Source of the DNA: Blastobasis lacticolella
Lineage: Eukaryota > Arthropoda > Insecta > Lepidoptera > Blastobasidae
NCBI GenBank assembly: GCA_905147135.1
Contig: LR990050.1
Location: 10,972,001 to 11,036,000, forward strand
DNA length: 64,000 nucleotides
Reading direction: 5' to 3'
A model generated the notes under the pieces. It had not been told where the DNA came from, did not search any database, and worked only from the letters and a program-made list of their open reading frames with translations. The translations under genes were made by a program, and so were the position numbers. The first letter of the stretch is position 1; each line of letters opens with the position of its first letter. Shown piece after piece: positions 25,293 through 36,684 of this stretch.

Positions 25293-25537
25293 TTATTCAA
25301 TGTTGGCTTCAGTTTTACGTATTCTCTTTCTGTTTTTAATAAAACTTTGTCCTTCAGCGCCGTGTCGAGATTTTGTTGTGGGGAAAGAGCTGTGCGAGTG
25401 GTGGAAGTACTTCGTGTATGCGTAATACATCTTCATGACTCCGTCGAACGGCGGAGGCTGAAGCCTTCCGCGCAGTTTGTCTTCATTTCCCCTGTTGCGA
25501 TTCATTTTTACAGGCGCGTTAACCTTATCCTTGCCAA
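25293..25537 (-). CDS. Doubtful open frame, possible 3' terminal exon
   Basis: A minus-strand frame runs 85 codons to a stop at 25293. Just inside its first codons a tttgtttag|tt acceptor-like site is present, giving a putative exon beginning near 25537. The peptide is basic, with a central PPPFDGVMKMYYAYTKYFHH stretch rich in aromatic residues and a basic C-terminus. I recognise no domain. An almost equally long frame lies on the opposite strand (25290-25541), so chance is a strong alternative. No neighbouring exon or polyadenylation context was found. It is listed only because its amino-acid make-up is more protein-like than other frames here. Confidence 0.12.
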
Positions 25538-25550
25538 CTAAACAAATCAC

Positions 25551-27795
25551 ATTTTAGTGGATGTTGCTTGCTTGTATAACATTAATATTGCGTAAACAGA
25601 TTTATGGCTTATTCGGCAGCATTAGGTACTTACATTGTTTCTGGAATATAAGTAAACTAGTTTAGCTTGTGCCTCATTCCTAACGTAGCGGTTTCTGCGC
25701 CACGGACTTTGTGAGGTAGCATTTCCATATATGGACCTACATCTTACATATTAGATGGACCAACACCCTAATTTACAGTTACTTAAACGATTTTTTTACA
25801 TTTGTAATAATAGGTAGGAAACGTCATATTACTTTAAGTTATGTATGACGTAGATGGTACTGAAGAGCACTCGTCCACGTCGCAACGATGCCGAAGCCGC
25901 GTCTCCCCGGTACGACTTCGGAAATCGACTTTCTATGAAACTCCTCTTTTCTATTCAACTTTCCATTTTTATTCCAAACAAAGGCGGCTACGTAAAATAT
26001 TATCTCCTCGTCTTGTCGCTTTTATAAAAATACTGCCTCCGAGAGAAATGAGCGATATGTTTGATCTTGAGTTTTTGTGGTGGCTTTTCAGGAATATTTT
26101 ATTTAGGAGAAATGTCCGTTCCGTTCGATAGAACGATTCCTTTATTTGGTGCTATGCAAGTATTAAAACGGGACTGTTAAAATGCTGTTTATATTCGTGT
26201 AATTCCGTATTTTATCCTGTATCATTGGCGCTTTGGACAGTCTCACGCAAATACCCACACCCAAAATTGCACCTCTGGTAAATCAACAGCATCTCTTCAT
26301 TTCTCACCATGTTGAATGCTGCAGTGATAGTCTGCGAAGCAGTTGTTGACAAAAAGTAATTTGATTTAAATAGGTATACCAATAGTAAATATCTACCAAG
26401 GTCCTAATCGCATGCAAGTTTTGCTCAAGATGAAGATGCGAAGTTCAAAGACTGCATTATAGCAAGTTAGGCTGCACCAAAGTTTTTCCATTACCGCGCA
26501 ATGATGGGACTACAACAGCAATGGGTGAAAGTTCATAGACATTTATCTGTATTATGGTCTTTTGTTAATGCTTTTATTGTGATCTGAGGATAACAAGTAA
26601 GAATAGTACTCACTCGTGAAATAATAGGTTTATCTCTTCTACATTTAGAACCTAAAACTTAGGACTCCTAGTACCTTCCTACCAATTGCCATTTTGGAAT
26701 GCATAATTATACCACTTCATTATGCAATCAGATATTCACGAATTATATGCTTGGTGCTTTCATACTTTGTATAAAAGAGAACCTACTCTGTATGATCCGA
26801 GAGGAGCTACATGCACGATACGATGTGATTGGGATATATTGTTGGGTTAGGGATATTTACCTAAATATTATGTACCATTCTATTTATATGTAATTTTTTT
26901 TTACCATTATTAAAAAAAAATTGCAATTTATATTTTCTTACAAAATCATTCCCATTATAACATATCGCCGCTTACATAACTTTCCCACTATACGAATTTT
27001 TTATCAATATTCCTATTATTTTGAATGATTACATGAAAACAAGCTCGGACTATATCTTCACGGATACAACCTTAAGTTGAAAATAACGTCCCCATCGAAA
27101 TAAACAGTATTTGTACCTACGCCTAAATCGATAAGAAACAACGGACGTGCATAATGTTAGCAGTCACGTTATCCAGAACATACTTGATTGTCTAGCTACT
27201 GTCATAATATGCAAATTACCGCACTTATCTGGACATTCAGCTGTGATGTAGTTTACTGTACACAGACACAAATGGGTTAGAAAATAGCTTTGCTCTTTAT
27301 CATTTATTGAATAATAGTTGACATGATTACTTTCCACCTAACATTCGTGGCATTTATTTAAATTTGATATGGCCACTTTTGTAATTTTTAGCTTTCTGTA
27401 CAGCAAAAGGAAAAGCGGATCGATGGATCACTTGTGCATTTTACTAGACCCTTTTTTGAATTAGAATTGTAAATTGTTTTTCCTTGCACAACACAAATGC
27501 AAAATAATGAAAATAAGCTTTTGTCATCCATTTAGCCTACCTACTTTAATATGTAAAGCAGTTAGGTTGATCAGCTACGGAGCAGTTAGAGCAGTTATCT
27601 GACCATGTTTATCTCCAAGGAATAGGGGTAATAAAATTTGTCAAAAAATTTAAGCAGTCTCCATAGCACAGTAAAGGAAAAAAAAAGTATAAGTATAGGT
27701 TCTCATTGGGAAATTTATACTTAGGTATTAGCTTATTAGCCGAATAGTATTATACATGAGCTATTTATTATCATTATTTATTATTCTATTTAGCA
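25551..27795. other. AT-rich non-coding DNA
   Basis: No gene. A short A/T foldback (poly-T then poly-A around taccattat) lies at 26892-26922. The 96-aa frame at 25841-26131 has no domain. Confidence 0.5.
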
Positions 27796-28170
27796 TCATT
27801 TTGGCGTCAAATCCTGATTGCGCTCCTGCTTGAAACGCGTGGGCCTAGGGTCCATCTTCCTACTCTTCTTGGTCCACTTCGCTCGGTCTTCGACTGGCAT
27901 CGGTGTTGATTGGTGTTGATATTGTTGTTCGGTTAGCAATTCATCGGCATTTTGGAGTCACAAGTGACACCCGTCACTTCTCGCCATTTGGCCTATGCCA
28001 TATTTGAGCTTTGACGTCGCTGTGGATGTCACCGGTTGCGCTAAGTACCGACCCTACCGTTCGCTGTAAAGGGTCTGTACAGTACTGTTGCAAGCCATGT
28101 ACATTGTCTTCGCCACATTTATCTTTTGACCGCCATTCTCAATTGACTTCGTCCACTTTTTCATTCGTTG
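27796..28170 (-). pseudogene. RTE-like LINE reverse-transcriptase 3' fragment, decayed
   Basis: Read on the minus strand, frames with several shifts give 'NGGQKINVAKTMYMACNS', then a segment like TSTATSKLKYGIGQMARS, then 'VEDRAKWTKKSRKMDPRP' and 'TRFKQERNQDLTPK' before a stop at 27796-27798. This matches the order I know from the C-terminal part of insect RTE-type LINE polyproteins: '.G.KIN.AKTEYMACNS', then 'GD....DVKARI..W.KWREVTG', then 'DRAKWR...R.ADP'. The block between is shortened and frame-shifted. The element is 5'-truncated and inactive. The strand and RTE-like call rest on recalled motif order. Confidence 0.65.
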
Positions 28171-30420
28171 TTTAATAGGTAGTTATATTTAAGTAACCCG
28201 TTCGATTTACGATAGTCGTATAAGGTAACTTAAATGTCGAAACGGGGGTCAATTGACCTTCGTAGACCAGAAAATGTCTACGAGCTGTCTGTGGTATCTC
28301 CGAACCGCCTGCCAATCGTGGAGAATACGACATCTCCCTACTCTTGAGTACTGTGTACTACAGTCTTGAGTACTGCCTAAGTGATTATTAATAATTTAAT
28401 ATACTTTACAATATAAATAAGTTATAACGCAACAGTCCCTTCTCGAAGTTTACTATCTGACATGTTCGAAAACGTAACACGCATCTACATTTCAATCCTT
28501 TACAAATCGACACTACCTACAGCTAGCTACCTTCGGGCGCGCTGTAACGTTCATTTCATTTGGGGTCTCCTCCGGAAGGTTTCCGGTCAAACGGCAAATT
28601 CGGTGCGTGCCGGCGGCGGGCACGGCCGACCAGCGGCGACCTGCCGCCGATTCGATTTGCTCTAACGCGATAGTCACACATTCAGCTCCCGCCGGAGCGT
28701 GTAAGTACTCCATTCACTACGCAGACCATTATTAATACATCCCCTCCCTCGGAGTCCTCCCGAGGCCCTCATTGTGCGCGGTCGCGGGTTAATCCTCCGT
28801 CCGGCAAAGATCGCCGATCGAATGCGACCGACCCGGCTTTGTGAAACGTAATAGGGTCCTGCAGTTAAATGCCGCGTGTAATTTTTGGTTTGCGATTGTA
28901 ATTATCTATTGAATCGAGGGAAGAGTTCAATTATCGCGCGACGCTCCGACGGACTGATTGATTGGTTTCGGCCCCGTTTGTATCCAGGGAGAGATACGCG
29001 CACTACATTCTCCAGTGAATTACTGAAGCGGCACAGGTTAACCCGGCATGTACGTATGTGAGCGTATATAGACAGACAAATAGAGTAATGTGAACGGACT
29101 AAAGTATCTACTAGAACTGTGTAGGCTAAAGCAACTCACTACTTGTGATACAATAGCAGTAGGTACCTAGATATTTTCATAAAATGCTTTCTCCGAAAAC
29201 ACCAATCCATGTCGCACAATATTACTTGTATTGTTGGTAACTGTTCATATTGCTGAAAAGAAACAACAGAAAATAAATCCGCAGTGAATTGAAAACTATT
29301 GGAGAAAACATATGAAGCGTCACGTCGCGTCGGACGAGCGGGCATCTCCCAAAGGAGTTGCTTCGCCAACCTCGGCGCAGCAATTTAACCAATTTAATGT
29401 CATCCGCGCCCATTGACGGGCTCCCGCGCTCTCAATTTGAAAATAGACGCCATTGTGTTGCTCTCGCGAAATAATGTTACGACTTGAACGCTGTCGGCGG
29501 CTAGCGGCACGACGTAGCGGTCACAAACGCTTCCTTTCAACGCGTCTCTTCAACGGATTGCTGCTTTTCTTAGAATATGATTTAAATAGCAGTTAAAGTA
29601 GTCATAACCACAGCCGGCGACATACTTATGGAGTAATAAACGCTCTGCTACGGCCTAAAGAAGATATTTATTGACAACGTTCCAAAGAGATTTTATAATG
29701 ATCACGAAAAACGTTTCGTCAAAATTCAACGCACGCGTAGGTATGTTAGGTACGCACGTAATATAGGTATATATACCTAAAAGAATAATCTAGTGCTTCC
29801 AATAACGCTTTTGTTAGCATTATGTTAAGATTGATGGGTACTGTTATTCATCATTTTTGGCTGCGTAAAATACGTGTATCGAGTCGAACATAAGTGCCTA
29901 CCTAAACTTAATTCTAAAATTAGATTTGGAGTGATGAATAATAAATAAGCTATTCAGAGGTTTTGTATTTTTCCGTTTATTTTTCAGACAATATATCCAT
30001 TCCACCCCCGTTTCAGGTTTTCTTCTGAGAGGATACCTACGTCATAATACCTATCTACGATTTGTGAGTCACCTTTTCGTTTTATATTTACGTAGGGACA
30101 CTAACGATAAAAATCTTACATCATTACATGACACCAAAAAGGCGTTCTAGCTTTTTTTAAATAGATACAAAACATGACAAAGTTTACGCTATCAACAGGG
30201 GATGCTAAAAACTCACTCAATGTAAAATCTCTTATTTCAGAGTCCCTAAGTCACCTTCGAACCATACAAGAGAGATGATGGTTTACAGTTTCTCACGCCA
30301 TAAAAAGACTTTTATAAAAAACTGGCTCGCTCTAAAAACATTCCAACAAAAACACGATGCGCGACACGAACCACGCAGTGTTTCTCTAAAACACGTCAAT
30401 TAGCAGTCAGCCCTAAACCA
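28171..30420. other. Non-coding DNA with GC-rich islands
   Basis: tcttgagtactg is duplicated at 28342 and 28364. GC-rich islands lie at 28540-28700, 28740-29060 and 29310-29560. A 16-bp palindrome taggtatatataccta is at 29764-29779. The short frames have no domain. The islands are candidates for conserved regulatory DNA, but no decisive motif cluster was found. Confidence 0.45.
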
Positions 30421-30725
30421 CAGGCATTCGGGAGAATCGACACCGCGCGGGGGCGGCCGCCATCTTGAATCGGGGTCAAATTAAATTGACATGTGGTTTG
30501 TGCAGACACAATGTATAGCCCGCCAGCATTGTATTGTCACCCCTAATTATACAGGTCCGTTGATATGAGCAGATTAGGCGTTGGTAATTAACGTAATGTG
30601 CGCTGCGGATTTAAATTGCCTCGATTCTGGAGTTATTCCTCTGCATAAATCACGCCCGCCCCTCTTCCTGCTCCTCATTGTGTGTGCAGAACCGTCGTTA
30701 CTATTTCAAACAACATATAATTAAC
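30421..30725. promoter_or_regulatory. Candidate enhancer or PRE-like island
   Basis: Several recognisable sites sit close together: a Pho/YY1-type GCCATCTT at 30459-30466, a RUNX-type TGTGGTT at 30492-30498, three ACAAT/ATTGT Sox-type sites at about 30508-30537, and homeodomain words ctaattatac and gtaattaacg at 30542-30600. The GC-rich core (ccgcgcgggggcggccgcca) is followed by motif-dense AT sequence. This is a motif-based inference; function and conservation are untested. Confidence 0.33.
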
Positions 30726-31682
30726 TAATGTTCCAGCTGTCGTGTTGGCGAAACTTTCTATTTAAACAATTTCGCGACAGAAAAGTTCGTTATGGCATGG
30801 AACAGAAACACTATTAACAAAAGTATCGCTTTATATTCCATTTAAATCCTCTGCAATTCAAAACAACTCATAAAAAATGTGATTGTTTTAATTCTATACT
30901 GACTTTAGCGTATAGTGCAAATAGCAAAACGGCAGCAAGCGTTGTGATATTATCGCTCGGGGGGTGGTATCTTGAAAGTATGATCGCATCTTATCGAGAG
31001 GCAGGCCGCAGACGCGGCGTCAGCGTCGTCGCCGCCGGTTTAGCATATCGCCTGAGCTCGCCAAATCCCGCGACATAATACAGACGTTAGCAGAGGGCGC
31101 CCCGTGTTAAAGCCATTATCGGCCCCTAATACTATTTTAAAAAATGGCCATCCTAAAACTGAACGCGTTCGCGGGACAGGGAAGCTTCGCGAGCAGACAC
31201 TTAATAGGATTGGATGAAGATGGCTGAGTAATAAAGCGCGTTCAGTAATGTATTTATAGAAGGTGTGCCGGCATCTCCAGGCTGCGCCGATCGCCTTCAA
31301 TTTACTGTTCGAGATTACGATTAGCTTCCCGATCGGCTGACTTTGTATTAAAGTTGCCGTAGGGACCAGCTTCTAGATTTATGGCGGTTCCGCGCCACAC
31401 CAGGAGTTTTTAGTTACTTCAGGTTTTTGTGGAGTGGTTTTAACACCACATTGTCTTCACGTATCCAGTTACTTATTTGTAAATCACTGAACAACGTTGG
31501 AATTACATCGGACTACATTGTATGTACCGGTTTATAAAACATAGGAAACATGGGAACTACTTAAAAACGAGGACTTAATTGATAATTGAAATATTATGAT
31601 TATGATGGATTGATATATTGAATTTTGCATTCGAAAGACTATTTAACCTATTAATAATTTAAAAACTAATCTATTAAAATTG
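30726..31682. other. Non-coding DNA preceding the LTR element
   Basis: A GC-rich patch lies at 30955-31320 (gcagacgcggcgtcagcgtc). The final 250 bases are AT-rich. No supported gene. Confidence 0.5.
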
Positions 31683-31686
31683 TATG

Positions 31687-31952
31687 TTTGGCGGTAACGT
31701 GGAGGAGAGAATTCCAACCGCCAATGTTGACAAGCGAAGATGGAGAAGGTGGAAAAGGGTAATTACCCACCTGGCCGAGTTGCTGTGACCAGGGGACCGA
31801 AGTCCAATGGACGCTCTTTGGATCTTGTATATAAGCGTTGTAGATGGAACACTCCGTTAGCGCGATGTAGATTTGACAGTTGCTGTCATGCTGATTTGTC
31901 TTGCCAACTCGTGTGTGCGAGCTCTCTTTGATTCACTATGGAGATCGCTACA
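31687..31952 (-). repeat. Left LTR (3' LTR of the minus-strand element)
   Basis: The ends are tttggcgg...gctaca on the plus strand, that is TGTAGC...CCGCCAAA in element orientation. Immediately inside is a G-rich tract (minus strand ggggggagt), a fair polypurine tract. The 63-codon frame within it recurs identically in the other LTR and is not a separate gene. Confidence 0.93.
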
Positions 31953-32340
31953 GTACTCCCCCCGGAGACTGGAGGTCGATACCGAGCGAGAAGCGGAGTG
32001 GAAGTGCTATTTCGTCGTTGAGCCGTAGTACAGTCATATGATGCGGTGAGCATTTTCGGCGAAACTCTGGCGTGAGGTTGCCTAGTGAGCCATGCCGATG
32101 CAAAGCTGTCCCCAGGTCTACAGTAAGTCGAGACTGGGTGAAGACAGTGGAAGGCCGCAATTGAACGACCCAGCATGCGTCCGGGCTGATATTGGTCGTG
32201 ACCAGGAAGCACGCGTCCGTGCCGACTTTGGTAAAGAAGCTGTGACTGCTTGTTGCTTGAAGTGACGTTGTGCAGCTGCTCCGTGATGCTGATGTAGAAG
32301 ATCTTGAGGCTCGTCGTTAGGATCACGTCGGGGTCACCAC
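31953..32340 (-). pseudogene. Internal remnant of the LTR element
   Basis: 388 bp lie between the LTRs. A minus-strand frame of 161 codons starts in the right LTR and ends in the left LTR, and has no Gag, protease, RT or integrase motif. A second frame (31948-32160) ends '...SPGGVL' just before the 3' LTR, overlapping the polypurine tract. I recall Gly-Gly-Val endings of this kind in CsRn1-type Pol, so this may be the last part of pol, but support is weak. All catalytic regions are missing. Confidence 0.6.
32322..32339 (-). other. tRNA-Trp primer-binding site
   Basis: The plus strand reads atcacgtcggggtcacca, the 3' terminal 18 nt of insect tRNA-Trp including CCA. The minus strand is therefore a perfect primer site, one base from the LTR edge at 32341. 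This fixes the element's orientation and its clade affinity. Confidence 0.9.
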
Positions 32341-32606
32341 TTTGGCGGTAACGTGGAGGAGAGAATTCCAACCGCCAATGTTGGCAAGCGAAGATGGAGA
32401 AGGTGGAAAAGGGTAATTACCCACCTGGCCGAGTTGCTGTGACCAGGGGACCGAAGTCCAATGGACGCTCTTTGGATCTTGTATATAAGCGTTGTAGATG
32501 GAACACTCCGTTAGCGCGATGTAGATTTGACAGTTGCTGTCATGCTGATTTGTCTTGCCAACTCGTGTGTGCGAGCTCTCTTTGATTCACTATGGAGATC
32601 GCTACA
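32341..32606 (-). repeat. Right LTR (5' LTR of the minus-strand element)
   Basis: The sequence is identical to the left LTR except G at 32384. It is followed by the tatg target duplication at 32607-32610. A TATATA word lies near the middle of the LTR. Confidence 0.93.
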
Positions 32607-32743
32607 TATGCCTTTAAAGAATCGCTTAAGACCTTCATTTTCATGATGAGTTTTGAGGAAGAAATAAATATGAATTTCACAAAATTACGCCCATATCCAT
32701 ATTTTGAATTTTCAGTTATATTCAGACATCAAAATTGAGAAAA

Positions 32744-33190
32744 ATGCATGTCTTTTACACATTTATATAACAAGTGCCGTATCCTTTAAACCAGCAGCAG
32801 AGTATAGGTTATACTCAACTATCTCCATCTGCTGCACTCACAAAAATGCGTCTTCACACAAACATGCGCTTTTTGCACATTTGTATGACAAATTCCGTAT
32901 TCTTTGAACTAACAGCGACATGGTTACGGAGTAGGTATATCGGTCCCGACTATTTCAAGAAACAAGCATTCATATTTTATATAATTGTGCAAAATAAATG
33001 CATTTTTCTCAAAACTGCCCGGACCGATTTTGATGTCGTGCGGCATAACACTATAGTAGATAATGCTCGACCTATACTCGGTAACCATGTCGCTGCTGGT
33101 TCAAAATGCTGTATTTTTGCCACTTGTCATTCAAATGTGACAAAAGAATGCTTTTTTCTCTAAACTGCCGGGGCCGATTTTGATGCCCTC
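32744..33190. repeat. Mosaic of diverged direct and inverted repeats
   Basis: Three related about 70-base units are present. R1 (32744-32813) and R2 (32862-32938) are direct; R3 (33065-33150) is inverted. Shared order: acacattt(a/g)ta, acaag/aaat-ccgtat, tt(t/g)aac, agcagcgaca and tggttacggagtaggta. A second direct pair, 32994-33038 and 33146-33190, shares 'ttttctc(a/t)aaactgcc' and 'ccgattttgatg'. Within R1, gcagcaga and tctgctgc form a further stem. The pattern suggests an old foldback or Helitron/MITE-type element with repeated insertions. The 129-aa frame here (32774-33163) crosses repeat units and is not a gene. Confidence 0.65.
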
Positions 33191-34215
33191 TTGTACAAGA
33201 ATGCAGGTCCCTAACTAATATGTCATGACCGTTATGCAGCTGGTTCATAGACCACTTGTGCCCAGTCTCCTTTGCACACGCATGTAAGTTCCGTGACAAT
33301 GTGATAATACTATCGGACTGGTCTGATGTTGGAGACCGAAGGTGGCATAGGAACTCCTAAACTACTCATGGTAAACCCCTCGAGTTTGGGTTCGGTTTAT
33401 TAGTCTTGACAAATACTCTGGCTAATCATACAGAACGCGCGACAAAATTTGTTTTAAAAAAAAAAAATCATTTGAATTTGTTTATTTCTTTCACAATAAT
33501 TGAGATGTCATTTTGTTAAATATTCCAAACCATAGATACCTTGATATAAAAGTGTCAAAGTAGAGCTTTAAAAATTCTCATGAATTAATTCCCAAAGATA
33601 ACAAAAACAGGCGCACCACTAATCACTGAACGTCGCCCTTGCAAACGGCAGCGTTTTCACAACTTTGTTAATTATTTTAATGGATTAATACAATGTGATA
33701 ATTTAATTAGCAAGGCATAAAAGGGCATTAGGGAAAGACAGATTATGCGGGGTACCAAAGTTTTTCGCATATTGAGCTCTTGGAACTTCCAGCATAGCAT
33801 AGGCCAGATTAGTGTATAGTGCTTTTAGAGCTTTTAGAGCTTTTCCCCGGAGTTACTACTCCTGTAGATACTAAAGATGAAAACTAGATCAGCGTAATGG
33901 ATGCGAAAATGTAAATGTGATAGGCATACGAACGCGCTTTGAAGGGGAATTTTATAGTTACATAAAAAATTCACACTACTAGATAGATGGAAGAGGCTAA
34001 TTTCTTACACAGGAAGTCGAGGGTATTGATTATAAGAAAAATGAAAGGAACGACACGATACTGAAACACCACCTTACACGTCTACGCCGACCTTAACCCC
34101 TTACGTCATCGAGCCGATCACAATCGCACCACGATTCAATGTGACAGTGATACGAAACAATCAATCGAAGGGTCTCTTATAACTGAACAACATCATAATA
34201 AGGGTCCATCGGATT
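33191..34215. other. AT-rich non-coding DNA
   Basis: No gene. gcttttaga is tandemly repeated near 33821-33842, and an A-run lies near 33455-33468. Confidence 0.5.
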
Positions 34216-34219
34216 TGCG

Positions 34220-34640
34220 GATATCAGCCAGTATCATTACTCCGATACCAAAATAAACGAATGTAGATAATGGACGGCGGGATCAATACAAAGTAATCGC
34301 GAGCGGATCCAATAAGCCCGGCCGAACCAGCGGGGGGTCGCAGCGGAGCGGATCGGCTCCGGCCCGAGCATGGGGAAACAATATGGCGGCATGCAAATAG
34401 CTCGGCCATTATCGCACCTGGGCAGCGCGAGCCGCCCCGACGAGTAAACAAGATTACGGGAATTGAATGGCTAATTAGGGGAAAAGAAGCGGCCCGGCAA
34501 CCAGCTGAGTTATCGCGCCTCGTCTCCGCCATATTTCACGACGCTTAACTCGCCTTTATTGTTTGGCCGCCTCTTGTTTAGCTAAAGAGGCCCGTTGGCT
34601 TATCTGCCGGGGCCTAGGTAGACTGCATTAACTGCCGTCA
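34220..34640. promoter_or_regulatory. Candidate enhancer with POU, forkhead, homeodomain and Sox-type sites
   Basis: A GC-rich island holds a perfect POU octamer-like ATGCAAAT (34391-34398), a CACCTG E-box (34415-34420), forkhead GTAAACA (34444-34450), palindromic homeodomain ctaattag (34471-34478) and a Sox-type ATTGTT (34558-34563), all within 175 bases. The overlapping minus-strand 102-aa frame is Arg/Ser/Pro-rich from GC content and has no domain. This motif density is the strongest in the upstream region. The assignment is inference. Confidence 0.38.
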
Positions 34641-36684
34641 CAGCCAGCCACCGAGATTTACACCGCCACACCGCTCTAATGCCGACGATAATTGGATGCA
34701 CGAGCTCACTATCTGGTAAGCGGATTGCAAGTGACGTCACGCCTTATGAAAGGAGTAACCATTTCCAGAATACCGGATTGAAGCGCATTCATGTCTCGGT
34801 GAAATACAAGTTTATCAGTAACAGCGTATCCACTAACGATATCGTTCGCTAAGTTAAAGTAGGAATAGCTACATGGAACAGATGTTTCGAAACATACCTA
34901 CCAATTAAGTATAGTATCTATTTAAATATGATATATCGTAAAATAATGGTACAACTAACCTATTTATAGTTTTATGTTTCCGGTGAGCAGCACGATCCAC
35001 TCACAATGGCCATATCTCATCATCGCTGTTAATAACATTTCTAATATGGATGAACATAAAACTTATTAACTGAAAGTGGCGATAGGACCATCGTTAAACC
35101 GTATACGAGTGCGGACATAGTCACCTTCGTTGTGAGGCTGTATAAGTTTAATTTATTTACCCCACGAGACAACCAAGTTACGCGGCGAGGTAGCTCATAA
35201 ACTCTCCCATGTTGCAGCCAACCGGATCGACTATCATAAGAAAGCTTTTAATCATTATTCAATTAATTAATCACTGACGTTTATAGATAATAAAGTGAAC
35301 TTGTTTATGAGTTGAGTTCGTTAATTTAATGTTTCTCGATCTATTTAAATGTTTGAGCGTGTGTGAATCGGCATCAATGTTGCATTCCCGAATTCATGTT
35401 TATTACCTCAATAATATTAAAAAGGTTTAATTAAATGTGAGTAATTGATGCTCCCACGGCAGCATTAACGGATCTAAGTACTACCGTAACGCAGCTTATT
35501 TCTTGAATTTGATTGACTGGTTATATTTCTCCTCCTTATTAAATACTCAACTCCGATTTCTACAACGTCGAATGCTACGGAGATCAAACATATTTTTCTC
35601 GATGAACAATCTATAAAATAAACAACTCCCCAACTAATTAAAGTTGGAACCCCGTAGAATCGTTTCCAAGTTGTAACAAGCAATATCAAAGTTCCGACTG
35701 GAGTTCAATTACGTCCCGATATGATATAAAGAGGTGTGTCCGGCCGACGGCGGCCTTAATTTAATTACATGCAGGCTTGTCACGAGCCCACACAGAACCT
35801 AGTTAATGCAAGATTAATGATCAACATTGATACAGAGACATGAATGTATTATGATCTAACGCGGTGTAACAGCATCCTTGTCATTATGCCTAACCACAGC
35901 TATAAGTAAACATAGAGCATATATAAGCAGAGACATTGAGCATAGAACCTAACACGCAAAGGGTTCTTAAGTGTGATAACGTTTTAATTTTTTATGATAA
36001 ATGGAGCAAGAAGGGCATTAATTACGCCGTGATTCCGATCGCTACAGTAACTAAAAACTTCTCATTAATTCGCGAAAGCTTTTAGTGACCCGCGATGCCG
36101 AAAAGCCAAACACTTTGTCTAGAGGAAGGCAGAAAGTTCCATAATTTCTTTGCTGAGATAAGAGGCGAAAGTTCACGCAGGAGCCGAGATTTATGACATC
36201 ACCGTCGCTCCTTTCACTAAATAATAAAAGGCTCGCTGTAAAACGCGGTGGGGGCATAAAAGTTTTACGTCCATACAACCCGTTGGTACGTAACGTAAAC
36301 GGAGCATGTGGGGCGGCGCGGGCGCGGGGGGCCGCCGAATCTCCATAAAGAGTAATCAGTGTCGGCACAATAGTCCGTCGGCTCATAAATCGCCCGCCAA
36401 CGTCCTCATTCCGGAGCGTGGTCGCCGAGTGCGTCACCTCGAGCCGGTACACCCTCGGGATCCGAAACTGTGCAACCAGTCTTCGGCTCCCCAGCGGAAG
36501 ACTTGGTCAAGACTATCACTTGGTTGGAAGACTCGCCTCGACAACGGTGGCGAGGTCTGAAGTTCGACTAGCCTCAACCCTCTTAAACCTCAAAAATTAT
36601 TACGTACATTGCGCACTAAATAAAATAAAAAGGTATTTATTTAGCATTTAGATACTTGTAACACAAAAAATAATAACATAAAAA
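34641..36684. other. Non-coding DNA with islands at 35690-35770 and 36030-36560
   Basis: No supported gene. The island at 36280-36560 contains opposing frames (36051-36452 minus, 133 aa; 36306-36560 plus, 84 aa) with no domain. The rest is AT-rich. Confidence 0.45.

Larger units (their letters stand above)
31687..32606 (-). mobile_element. Complete non-autonomous Gypsy/CsRn1-type LTR element (TRIM-like)
   Basis: Two 266-bp direct repeats (31687-31952 and 32341-32606) flank a 388-bp interior. They differ at one base (A at 31730, G at 32384). The four bases tatg on each side (31683-31686 and 32607-32610) are a target-site duplication. On the minus strand the 5' LTR is followed after one base by TGGTGACCCCGACGTGAT. 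This is the exact complement of the 3' end of tRNA-Trp, the primer typical of CsRn1-clade Gypsy elements. The interior is far too short for Gag-Pol, so mobility would need enzymes from an autonomous relative. The near-identical LTRs mean a recent insertion. Confidence 0.93.

Noticed and set aside
31740..31931. 63-aa frame, repeated identically at 32394-32585
   Set aside because: The duplication is simply the two LTRs. The frame is antisense to the element and not conserved as a protein.
32774..33163. 129-aa open frame
   Set aside because: It crosses the boundaries of the direct and inverted repeat units, so it is a by-product of repeats.
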